Assembly (NCBI RefSeq): GCF_005116675.2
Contig: NZ_CP050699.1
Span: 2,255,001 to 2,319,000 of the forward strand
DNA: 64,000 bases
Source of the DNA: Desulfosediminicola ganghwensis
GTDB taxonomy: Bacteria; Desulfobacterota; Desulfobulbia; Desulfobulbales; Desulfocapsaceae
Direction of reading: 5' to 3'
Positions 18,901-26,661 of this stretch are shown here, piece after piece; the first letter of the stretch is position 1, and each line of letters starts with the position of its first letter. The notes under the pieces were generated by a model, which was not told the DNA's origin, made no database searches, and saw only the letters and a program-made list of their open reading frames with translations. The position numbers were made by a program, and so were the translations under genes.

Positions 18901-20365
18901 ACCGATGTTCATGGAGACCCTGGAGGCCTGCGGTTTGAATCGCTATCTATTTGAGATGGCCAATATCCGCAACCAGGATTCCTGGGTCCATACCAATAAT
19001 CCGGAACTTGCCACCGAAAAGGCAAAAGACCTGGTGCGCATGGCTGTGGCCCGCGCTGTTACGTTGCAACCGCTGCACGGTAAAGTTATCCCCGTGAACA
19101 AGCATGCTCTGGTGGTCGGTGGCGGTATCGCCGGCATGAACGCGGCGCTGGATCTGTCACGGCAGGGGTTTGAATCCACCCTGATCGAAAAGCAGTGCGA
19201 GCTGGGCGGCATGGGCAAGAAGCTGCACCACACCATCGAAGGTGCAGATATTAGAAACTATGTGGATAAGCTATCCAGCCAGGTTGTGGCGGATGAAAAG
19301 ATCACCGTGCTCACCGAGTCGGAGATTGTTGCATTTGAGGGCTTTCAGGGCAACTTCAAGACCGCTGTCAGTGCCGGCGGCCGGGAGGCGCAGCAGATTG
19401 AACATGGTGTGATCATCGTTGCCACAGGTGCGGGCGAGAACACGCCAACAGAGCACCTCTACGGTGAAGACGACCGAGTGCTCACTCAGAGCCAGCTGAG
19501 CGACAGGCTGGCGGATAAAGGGGCTGCAGATCTTGACACCGTGGTAATGATCCAGTGTGTCGGTTCACGTAACGAAGAGCGGCCCAATTGTTCGCGGATC
19601 TGTTGTCAGGCCGCGATCAAAAATGCCCTGGATATCAAAAAGAAGAGCCCGGATACCCAGGTCTATATCCTCTATCGCGACATGCGTATGTACGGTCAGA
19701 TGGAAGACTATTACACCGAGGCCAGGCAGCAGGGTGTGCTTTTCGTACGCTACACCAAGGACAAGCTTCCGGTTACCGTTTCTTCAGATGAAGGCGTGCT
19801 GATAACGGTGAAAGATCATGTGCTGCAAAGGGATATCGAGATCTGTGCCGACGTGCTGGCCCTGTCGGCAGGGGTGCTGCCCAATATCTCGGATGAGCTG
19901 GTGAACAGGATGAAGCTCAACACCAACCCTGAAGGCTATTTCCTTGAAGCGCATGTCAAACTGCGCCCGGTGGATATGGGTAGTGACGCAGTCTTCTTAT
20001 GTGGCACGGCCCATAGCCCGCAGCTGATTTCGGAGGCAATCGTCCAGGCGAATGCTGCGGCATCGAGGGCGGTCACCTTCCTTTCCAAGGATGAGATCAA
20101 ACTTTCGGCAATCAAGGCCGAGGTCTTCCCTGAAAATTGCGTCAAGTGTCTCACCTGTGTTCGGTCCTGTCCGTTTGAGGTACCAACGTTCAATTCTATA
20201 AAGGGCGAGATTGAGATCGATCCGGCACTCTGCCAGGGATGCGGTGTATGTGCCTGCGTCTGCCCGAGACAGACCATCAACCTCAATAACTACAAAGACG
20301 ACCAGATAACCTGTGAGGTCGAAACTCTGCTGGCTGAGGAGCTGAAATGGACGATATCAAATTAA
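15905..20365 (+). CDS. hdrA: HdrA-like electron-bifurcating flavoprotein with selenocysteine and NADPH-GltS-type insert
   Basis: A 1486-residue protein read through an in-frame UGA at 16091-16093 (Sec63). Around it the product reads [29 protein letters not shown], collinear with HdrA proteins that have Cys at that place in the iron-sulfur site. The N-terminal FAD motif [13 protein letters not shown] is followed by [12 protein letters not shown] (about 112). Next comes an inserted GltD-like dinucleotide module ([14 protein letters not shown] near 257), [13 protein letters not shown] (about 622), a second HdrA copy with [13 protein letters not shown] (about 1070), and a C-terminal two-cluster ferredoxin ([24 protein letters not shown], about 1412-1460). 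It should be the FAD bifurcation or confurcation hub for MvhD, HdrBC and MetVF encoded next to it. Start: AAGGAG 8 nt before the ATG. The end overlaps mvhD by 19 bp. Confidence 0.93.
16091..16126 (+). promoter_or_regulatory. Sec UGA and SECIS-like hairpin in hdrA
   Basis: UGA at 16091-16093, then 15 nt, then stem CTGGTC (16109-16114) pairing with GGCCGG (16121-16126) around the loop GAGGTC. All six pairs form, two of them G-U. The UGA-to-loop distance of about 21 nt fits the known range for bacterial SECIS elements, and the loop contains GGU. Confidence 0.7.
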
Positions 20366-20814
20366 ACATTGTAGCGTTTTGTTGCGATTATTGAGGGTAC
20401 TCTGCAGCGGACCTGGCAGGTTCGATGAGGCTGACATACCCAACCAATATCAAGATCATCCGTGTTCCCTGCACCGGCAAGGTGGATGTGACCTATCTGC
20501 TCAAGTGCTTCCAGCAAGGTGCCGACGGCGTTTTTTGCGTTGGCTGCCTTGAAGGCAACTGTCACTACAACGAGGGCAATCTCAGATGCCGGGAGCGGGT
20601 CGAGTATATCCATGAGCTGCTGGAAGAAATCGGAATCGAGGGCGAACGGGTCAGGATGTATAATCTCTCTTCCGGTGAAGGACCGACCTTTGCCAGGTAT
20701 GCCGAGGAGATGACCGAACACATCCGCGCTCTCGGGCCCAATCCATTGCGGGACAAACCCAGAAAAGCGGCTGAACCCGTGTTGGACGGGGAAAGTGCCG
20801 GGACTCTGAATTAG
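20347..20814 (+). CDS. mvhD: MvhD-like electron-transfer subunit with selenocysteine
   Basis: A 155-residue [2Fe-2S]-type subunit that passes electrons between HdrA and its partner oxidoreductase. The true start is the ATG at 20347, inside the hdrA 3' end, preceded by GAGGAG. Translation gives [27 protein letters not shown], with an in-frame UGA at 20392-20394 (Sec16) where the family has the second Cys of a CxxC. Without recoding only an internal start at 20425 would be seen and the cluster site would be lost. Later motifs VPCTGKVD, GCLEGNCHY and GPTFARYAEEMTEHI are typical of MvhD. The gene lies between hdrA and hdrBC. Confidence 0.93.
20392..20423 (+). promoter_or_regulatory. Sec UGA and SECIS-like hairpin in mvhD
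   Basis: UGA at 20392-20394, a 14-nt spacer, stem GGACCT (20409-20414), loop GGC, stem AGGTTC (20418-20423). The geometry matches the hairpins in hdrA and hdrBC. Confidence 0.72.
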
Positions 20815-20868
20815 CAGATTTGGAAAGGATACGTCGAAAATAGCGGCACCTCATAAAAGGAGTCAATC

Positions 20869-22167
20869 ATGTATGAAGGAGCTATTCGAATAGGCGGTAA
20901 AAAGAAAAGCAGGTTGATGGACCAGGTCAAGCAACTGCTGCCCGAGGGCGGCAATCTTGATATGTGCCTCACCTGCGGAGCCTGTACTTCAGGCTGCCCT
21001 GCAACGGGGCTGGAAGATATGGACCCGCGCAAACTGCTGCGCATGGCCGCCATGGGCATGGACGATGAGCTATTGGCCTCTGACTGGCCCTGGATGTGCA
21101 CCATGTGCCAGCGTTGTATTTACGTCTGCCCTATGAAGATTGATATTCCCCAGCTGGTATTCAACCTTCGGGCTCTACGACCACGCGAGGAGCGCCCCAA
21201 AGGCATCCTCGGTTCATGTGATATGGCGCTCAGAAGTGACACCTGCAGTGCCATGGGGGCAAGCGAGGAAGACTGGAAGTTCGTGGTGGAGGACGTAGCC
21301 GAAGAAGTACGGCGGGATCAGCCGGGAATGGAGAACCTGCAGGCGCCCATGAATAAGGAGGGCTCCTACTTCTACCTTAACCAGAATTCCCGCGAACCGA
21401 TGACCGAGCCGGATGAGATGGTTCCGCTCTGGAAGATATTAGATAAGGTCGGAGCCGACTGGACCTACGGATCCAAAGGCTGGGCAGCAGAAAATTACTG
21501 TCTGTTCCTTGCCGACAACAAGAGCTGGGAGCATATCATCAGGGTGAAAGCCAAGGCGGTGGATGATCTTGGCTGCAAGGTGTGGCTCAACACCGAATGA
21601 GGTCACGAACTTTTCGCAGTCCGGGCCGGACTGAAAAAATTCAACATCGAGCATAACTTCGAGATTGCCAGCATTATTACATATTACGCCAAGTGGATAC
21701 GGGAAGGCAAGCTACCGGTAAACTCCGACTGGAACAAGGAGAGAAAGATCACCTTCACAGTGCAGGACCCCTGCCAGCTGGTACGAAAATCTTTTGGCGA
21801 CCCGGTAGCCGACGATCTGCGTTTTGTGGTGAAGCAGGTTGTGGGTGAAGAGAATTTCATCGATATGGCGCCGAATAAATCCAACAACTATTGCTGCGGC
21901 GGCGGTGGTGGTTTTCTGCAGTCAGGCTTCCCAGAAGCCCGGCGGGAATATGGACGTCTGAAGTTTGACCAGATCAAGGATACCGGAGCGCAATACGCCA
22001 TCACCCCCTGCCATAACTGCCACGCCCAGGTGCATGATCTGGCAGAGCATTTCGGCGGCGAGTGGCACACCCTGCATCTCTGGACGTTAATATGCCTCTC
22101 CATGGGGATGCTGGGTGAGAATGAACGTGTATATCTTGGGCCGGATCTGGCTGAGGTCGGCCTGTAG
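20869..22167 (+). CDS. HdrC-HdrB fused subunit (HdrD-like) with selenocysteine
   Basis: A 432-residue fused iron-sulfur protein. The N-terminal HdrC-like part has CLTCGACTSGCP (about 33-44) and CTMCQRCIYVCP (about 77-88). The C-terminal HdrB-like part has a CCG-type domain with CCGGGGGF and CHNCHAQ. The frame runs through a UGA at 21598-21600 (Sec244): VWLNTE-U-GHELFAVRAGLKKFN, where relatives have Cys as first ligand of the CCG site. After the UGA the same frame stays open to 22167 with clear family sequence (DPCQLVRKSFGDP). It should carry the electron exit or entry site of the HdrA complex. Here the partner is MetV/MetF rather than a heterodisulfide. The ribosome site is AAAAGGAG. Confidence 0.92.
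21598..21633 (+). promoter_or_regulatory. Sec UGA and SECIS-like hairpin in hdrBC
   Basis: UGA at 21598-21600, a 16-nt spacer, then a perfect 7-bp stem CAGTCCG (21617-21623), loop GGC, CGGACTG (21627-21633). This is the strongest of the three hairpins and has the same loop as in mvhD. Confidence 0.78.
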
Positions 22168-22181
22168 CGCGAATATCTCAG

Positions 22182-22265
22182 GAGCATTTTGTCGAAACTC
22201 AAGAGGGGGATCCATTATCAATGCTTGAAAGTACCTACAAGAATAAGGGTTTCGACAAAATGCTC
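22182..22265. repeat. 17-bp perfect inverted repeat in the hdrBC-metV gap
   Basis: GAGCATTTTGTCGAAAC at 22182-22198 and its exact complement at 22249-22265, 50 nt apart, just after the hdrBC stop. The whole gap 22168-22485 holds no convincing gene. The pair could form an mRNA processing or stabilising structure between the bifurcating subunits and metVF. Confidence 0.7.
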
Positions 22266-22485
22266 ACCAGAGCTGCCCTGAAACAAATGCTCTTGGAGTG
22301 CAGCCCATGCGGTGCCATCTTCTTCAGTATTTTGGCTGTCAAAGTAGTTCACTATGATTTACAGCCCAAAACTTCGAAGCTGACACCGTCTGAACTGACG
22401 AGAAATTCGAGCCAGCATACATTTTTTCAGAGGATCGGGGGGAAGGAATTGTTCAATTTCCCGGTCCATATTGGAGGACATTTTT

Positions 22486-23169
22486 ATGATAGTTGCCAAT
22501 AGAAAGCCTTTTGCCGAGATTAAGGAGATGCTTGAGGGGTATACCAAGGTCTTAAACGTCGGCTGCGGCACCTGTGTCTCTGTCTGTTTGACAGGTGGAG
22601 AGAAAGAGGTGGAGATCCTGAACACCGAGCTGGAGATGGCCAGGCGTCTCGATGACAACCCCATAGATATTCACGGTCATACCATCGAGCGTCAGTGTGA
22701 TCGCGAATATCTGGCCGAGCTTGACGAGAAGATAGCAGAAGGTGAATTTGACGCGCTGATGTCCATGGCCTGTGGTGTGGGAATCCAGTTCCTGGCGGAA
22801 CGATATCCCGATATCCCAACGTTTCCTGCAGTGGATACCAGTGGTCTTGCGGTTAATCAGGCGGTTGGCTGGTATGAAGAGCGTTGCAGATCCTGCAGTC
22901 AGTGTGTGCTCGGTTTTACCGGCGGTATCTGCCCAATCACCCTCTGTGCCAAAGGGCTGTTAAACGGCCCCTGCGGCGGGACGAATATGGGCAACTGTGA
23001 GATCTCAAACGATCAGCCGTGCGCATGGTTCAGGATTTATGAACGTCTCAAAGGTCAGGACAGGCTCGATGCGATAAAAAGCATTAACGTCAGCCGTGGC
23101 TGGAAAGATCAGTCTCCAAGAGATCTGCTGCAGCCGGGATATAAAAAACCGGAGAGCATGGCCAAATAG
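22486..23169 (+). CDS. metV: MetV-like zinc-finger subunit of methylene-THF reductase
   Basis: A 227-residue member of the MetV (methylenetetrahydrofolate reductase C-terminal) family. Cysteine-rich motifs are visible: NVGCGTCVSVC near 28, CRSCSQCVLGFTGGICPI near 138-155, and LNGPCGGTNMGNCE near 166. In acetogens MetV binds MetF and links it to the HdrABC-MvhD module. The start is the ATG at 22486, with GGAGGA seven bases upstream; a TTG farther upstream is not needed. metF follows after 200 bp on the same strand. Confidence 0.9.
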   Translation: MIVANRKPFAEIKEMLEGYTKVLNVGCGTCVSVCLTGGEKEVEILNTELEMARRLDDNPIDIHGHTIERQCDREYLAELDEKIAEGEFDALMSMACGVGIQFLAERYPDIPTFPAVDTSGLAVNQAVGWYEERCRSCSQCVLGFTGGICPITLCAKGLLNGPCGGTNMGNCEISNDQPCAWFRIYERLKGQDRLDAIKSINVSRGWKDQSPRDLLQPGYKKPESMAK

Positions 23170-23370
23170 TTGAAACCCGAAAGCGGTGCTTTTTCTCTAA
23201 CTGATCGTTGTTCAATGATTTTTACCCTTGGGGGATTTGCTATATGGTTCCGGTAAAATGAATCGAATCTCTCGATTTAGAAGAAAATCAATCGCTTCGG
23301 GATAGATGCTAATTGACTGAACGTAAATGGTATCATTTCCTCGCTACCATCAATAATCAGAGGATTACAT

Positions 23371-24312
23371 ATGAGCACAGAAACGAAAGTAAATCCCAAG
23401 AGCAACCTGGAAAAGGTGCTGACAGGTGGCCACTTTGCTTTTACCGGAGAACTCGGTCCCCCAAGGGGTACCGATGCCCAAGAGGTAAAAGAGAAAGCCC
23501 GCTTTCTAAAAGGCAATGTCGATTCCGTCAACATCACCGATAATCAGACTGCAGTGGTGCGAATGTCAAGTTGGGCGGCATCGCTTCTGATCCTCGAAGA
23601 AGGTCTTGAGCCCAATTACCAGATGGTCTGCAGGGACAGAAACCGCCTTGCCATGCAGGCGGATATTCTGGGTGGAGCTGCCCTGGGCATAAAAAACATG
23701 CTCTGCCTCTCCGGTGACCATCAGCAGTTCGGCGATCACCCGGATGCCAAAGGTGTTTTCGACATCGATTCGATCCAGCTGATAGCCATGGTTAAACAGA
23801 TGCGGGACGAAGGAAAGTTTTTAAGCGGTGGCGAAATTGAGCATCCGCCCGGGATGTTTATCGGCGCAGCTTCCAATCCTTTTGCTGAACCGTTTGAATG
23901 GCGTGTGGATCGTCTGGCCAAAAAGATTGAGGCGGGTGCAGACTTTATTCAGACCCAGTGCATCTATAACATGGATCGTTTCCGCGAATTCATCCATGTT
24001 GCCAATGAAGAGGGGCTGACGGATCAGGTCTATATTCTTGCCGGGGTAACTCCCATGAAGAGTATCGGTATGGCCAGGTATATGAAGAGCAAAGTTCCCG
24101 GTATGGATGTACCTGATGAGATCATCGATCGTTTAAAGGGGGTCGAGAAGAAGAAGGTCGCCGATGAAGGCATCAGGATAGCCTGCGAACAGATTGAAGA
24201 GTTCAAGGAAATGAAAGGGGTCCACGGCGTGCATATGATGGCGATCGAGTGGGAGCATAAAGTTCCTGAGATTGCCGAGAGGGCAGGGGTGTTACCTCGT
24301 CCGGGACTGTAA
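23371..24312 (+). CDS. metF: Methylenetetrahydrofolate reductase
   Basis: A 313-residue FAD-dependent TIM-barrel enzyme that interconverts methylene-THF and methyl-THF in the methyl branch of the Wood-Ljungdahl pathway and in methionine synthesis. Family segments: FTGELGPPRGTD (acid residue near 27 for catalysis), VDSVNITDNQ, LSGDHQQFGDH, GAADFIQTQCIYN-type strand and ILAGVTPMKS. The context with metV and hdrA-mvhD-hdrBC argues for the electron-bifurcating complex described in Moorella rather than a plain NADH-dependent MetF. A hairpin terminator follows. A decayed copy of its 3' end lies 4.3 kb downstream. Confidence 0.92.
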   Translation: MSTETKVNPKSNLEKVLTGGHFAFTGELGPPRGTDAQEVKEKARFLKGNVDSVNITDNQTAVVRMSSWAASLLILEEGLEPNYQMVCRDRNRLAMQADILGGAALGIKNMLCLSGDHQQFGDHPDAKGVFDIDSIQLIAMVKQMRDEGKFLSGGEIEHPPGMFIGAASNPFAEPFEWRVDRLAKKIEAGADFIQTQCIYNMDRFREFIHVANEEGLTDQVYILAGVTPMKSIGMARYMKSKVPGMDVPDEIIDRLKGVEKKKVADEGIRIACEQIEEFKEMKGVHGVHMMAIEWEHKVPEIAERAGVLPRPGL

Positions 24313-24346
24313 TCTTTCTTTTGGAGTGATACTGCCACAGATTCAA

Positions 24347-24370
24347 ACCCGGCTCCTGTCGGAGCCGGGT
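24347..24370 (+). terminator. Hairpin at the end of metF
   Basis: ACCCGGCTCC, loop TGTC, GGAGCCGGGT. It is GC-rich and perfect but has no clear T-run. The same structure recurs in degenerate form at 28644-28667. Confidence 0.65.
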
Positions 24371-24914
24371 CACTATTGAAGGTTTCGTCCCAATAGTAAC
24401 CTGGGTGAAGTCGTATTTGCCAACGATGAAGTCACCGTTCAAACAGGCCAAGGGGGATACATCTGCAGAAAGCCGGGCTTGTGAGGTATAAAAATTTTCT
24501 AGCTATCAAAATTGTATAGAGCTCCCTTCATGGCAATTCAGATAGGCGTTAATTGAACCTGGAGAGCCAGATGGGGCGTTGATAACCACTAAAGCTCAGC
24601 TTCAGGGAGAGAGGTGTTCGGAGAAAGGTGATTGGACTGACAACTTAAAGCTAAAAAGCTCTTCTCTACAAGCCGATTGCAGAATTGTCCAGGGATTGGG
24701 CACTGGCCAATCGGTCACGTTTCACAATGAACCTTTATAACCTCATCTTTTCAAGCTGAAGATCAGGGGCAAACAGATCTGATTTTACTCTGTCCTTCGT
24801 TGGTCGCCCTTCCTTAACATCACAAGCGGTTACTGTTAAGGAAGAATCTAACGTTTCGGGTGATGGCTGCAAGACGAAGATTGCCAAAGCAAATGTTTTC
24901 TAATTGAATACAAC
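24371..24914. other. Intergenic region after metF
   Basis: About 540 bp without a recognisable gene. CTTCCTTAACA at 24809-24819 and its complement at 24834-24844 form an 11-bp hairpin, probably the 3' end of the minus-strand cold-shock-like gene. Confidence 0.5.
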
Positions 24915-25178
24915 CTAAGTCATCACGCCAAAAGGGAATTTCTTGCCTCCCAGATCTCTGTTTTTTGAGTTCTTCACTGTATTCTGCCCCAGAAGCTTGA
25001 CCTTTTTGGCAGTTAGGCAATGCTTGTCTATGTGGCACTCGAACTCAACCGTTACACCAATCTTCAAAAATTGACAGTTTACCAGATCAGCCTTACGAAC
25101 CATTATGTCCGGACCATTTCCGTTTTCGAGAAATCCGGTGCCTTTGTCACGGAACCATTTTTTAACTACTGTTTGCAA
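24915..25178 (-). CDS. Divergent cold-shock-domain protein
   Basis: An 87-residue protein whose first 65 residues fit a cold-shock domain (KKWFRDKGTGFLENGNGPDIMVRKADL, then VTVEFECHIDKHCLTAKKVKLL). The RNP1 motif KGFGFI appears as KGTGFL. It probably binds single-stranded nucleic acid. The start is a TTG at 25178 with a strong GGAGGT seven bases upstream. The 20-residue basic tail (NSKNRDLGGKK) is outside the normal fold. Confidence 0.65.
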   Translation of the reverse strand: MQTVVKKWFRDKGTGFLENGNGPDIMVRKADLVNCQFLKIGVTVEFECHIDKHCLTAKKVKLLGQNTVKNSKNRDLGGKKFPFGVMT

Positions 25179-25421
25179 AAATATACCTCCAATTTGTTAT
25201 TGAATTCTATAAGATTTCATAGAATTGAACATAATCATAGCCAATAACCAACATTCTTTTGTCGAACCAATGCGTTTTAGAGAATCTGCTAAAATATGAA
25301 AGAGGCAATTCTATTCTGAAGCCAATGAAACAAAGCAACGAACCGTTGGATGGATGGGCAACTTCTTATCTGGGATTTGCCTGTATGTCTTCAATATTAC
25401 AGAGCATGAGGCAATCAAGAC

Positions 25422-25592
25422 CTATGAAATCTTAGTAAGATATTTTGAACCTTTGGCGATGGATATTTTCTTGTTGCCTTCAAAGATAACTCTAATCACA
25501 CCACCTTTTTCTACAGTAACAATTTTTCCAATACCCCAATCCGCTTTCTTGTTGTGTCGAACTTTTTCACCTGCATATAATATTCCACTCAT
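25422..25592 (-). CDS. DUF3553-like small protein
   Basis: A 56-residue protein: MSGILYAGEKVRHNKKADWGIGKIV and then a short beta strand pair (GGVIRVIFEGNKKISIAKG). The GEKVRHNKKADWGIGKI stretch matches the DUF3553 pattern of small SH3-like proteins often found next to helicases and stress genes. The start at 25592 has a good site (GGAGGG). The open frame continues upstream, but nothing there resembles the family. Confidence 0.65.
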   Translation of the reverse strand: MSGILYAGEKVRHNKKADWGIGKIVTVEKGGVIRVIFEGNKKISIAKGSKYLTKIS

Positions 25593-26104
25593 TAATTTCC
25601 CTCCAGGAAAATATTTAAACACCAACATACTATTATAAACCTTAATCGTATAAAGGTCCCAGGTTTTATAATAATTATAGATGTGGCCTCTTCGGGTAAC
25701 ACGGCAGTCCACAAATTATATTTGGCCGAAATTGATTAATCGCTTTAAAGATGCTGGTGGAGATCGCAACAAAGTAGGTCTCATCCAAGATGTTGTTTTA
25801 CCAGGGGTTAACCTGGCAAATACGAGCCACTGAAACCTTTGGAACAAGGGCGTGGGGCACCTCAGCCTTGGTGCGAGTATTTGGTATAAACGAGATGAAA
25901 CCCCATCTTTTTTTCTGGTGATAAAAGGTCGTTCTCGGTTTTGAGGTACTTGGCCAAGTCCGCGGCCAGAGACTGCACCAGTTACTTTTCAGGTCGAAGT
26001 AAATTGATTGTAAGCAGTTAGATAATTTTATTTATAGACTCTCAGGCGGCAGGAAGATAAGAGAGTTCTGGTAAAAGCTGTATTTTGTATAGGTCGATCA
26101 GTTC
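25593..26104. other. Intergenic stretch with a possible gene remnant
   Basis: No complete gene. On the minus strand a 39-codon frame at 25862-25978 (VQSLAADLAKYLKTENDLL... ending YTKYSHQG) reads like the tail of a protein but has a stop just upstream. I cannot assign it. Confidence 0.3.
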
Positions 26105-26257
26105 TTAATTTTTGGATTCTGTGGTGGAGGTGTTCTCCTGATCCTCTTCCGGACTGTTCTGTTTATCTAGCTTGCGCTGCCTCTTATCCTCTTTTTTCTT
26201 TTTCTTTTCCAGTTCCTTTTGGCGCTTTTCAAATGAATAGTTTGCTTTTCTGGCCAT
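26105..26257 (-). CDS. Small basic coiled-coil protein, 50 residues
   Basis: ATG at 26257 with AGGAAA upstream; stop TAA at 26105. The product starts MARKANYSFEKRQKELEKKK and goes on through a lysine/arginine/glutamate helix (EDKRQRKLDKQN) to an acidic, Ser/Thr-rich tail. The charged helix suggests an RNA- or ribosome-associated role, but none is known to me. Similar short proteins occur near cold-shock genes in other proteobacteria. It lies between the DUF3553-like gene and the csp gene on the same strand. Confidence 0.6.
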   Translation of the reverse strand: MARKANYSFEKRQKELEKKKKKEDKRQRKLDKQNSPEEDQENTSTTESKN

Positions 26258-26298
26258 GATTTTCCTCGGGAAAGTTTAATTCAATTGCTGCCAAGAAT

Positions 26299-26341
26299 GT
26301 ACAAAGTAAAGACCCTGCCAGGCAGGGTCTTTACTTTGTAC
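26299..26341. terminator. Long perfect palindrome after the cold-shock gene
   Basis: A 21-bp arm starting GTACAAAGTAAAGACCCTG at 26299 pairs perfectly with 26321-26341. The centre CCAGG leaves almost no loop. It lies 8 bp after the csp stop codon on the minus strand and can act in both directions. The inner core GACCCTGCC/GGCAGGGTC followed by CTTTACTTT resembles a bidirectional terminator. Confidence 0.7.
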
Positions 26342-26349
26342 GACAGCTA

Positions 26350-26550
26350 TTACAGCTGGACTACATTCGCTGCGGCTGGTCCTTTCGGACCATCTACAAT
26401 CTCGAAGCTCACGCGTGCATTTTCTTCTAGGGTCTTGAAGCCTTGAGCCTGAATTGCTGTATGGTGGACAAATACATCTTTGCCGCCATCTTGCTCAATA
26501 AAACCAAAACCTTTAGCATCGTTAAACCACTTAACTGTTCCTTCAACCAT
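26350..26550 (-). CDS. csp: CspA-family cold-shock protein
   Basis: A 66-residue cold-shock domain protein with [26 protein letters not shown] (RNP1 KGFGFI and RNP2 VFVHH). It acts as an RNA chaperone. The start at 26550 ([11 protein letters not shown]) follows AGGAGT. It is downstream of the helicase gene on the same strand, a common pairing in cold adaptation. Confidence 0.92.
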   Translation of the reverse strand: MVEGTVKWFNDAKGFGFIEQDGGKDVFVHHTAIQAQGFKTLEENARVSFEIVDGPKGPAAANVVQL

Positions 26551-26661
26551 TTTGTGATACTCCTGTGTACCTGGTTCCCTTGGGAACCTTTTGTTAAAAG
26601 CCATGCCATCAGTTGTGGCTTGGCCGGTCATCCGGTTGTTCCGGATGGAATGTTTTTATTC

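Noticed and set aside
22221-22502. 93-codon plus-strand frame between hdrBC and metV with a plausible ribosome site
   Set aside because: No family similarity. It overlaps the metV start and contains one arm of the inverted repeat, so it is probably not a gene.
25862-25978. 39-codon minus-strand frame that reads like a protein tail
   Set aside because: No usable start and a stop directly upstream. It could be a relic but cannot be assigned.
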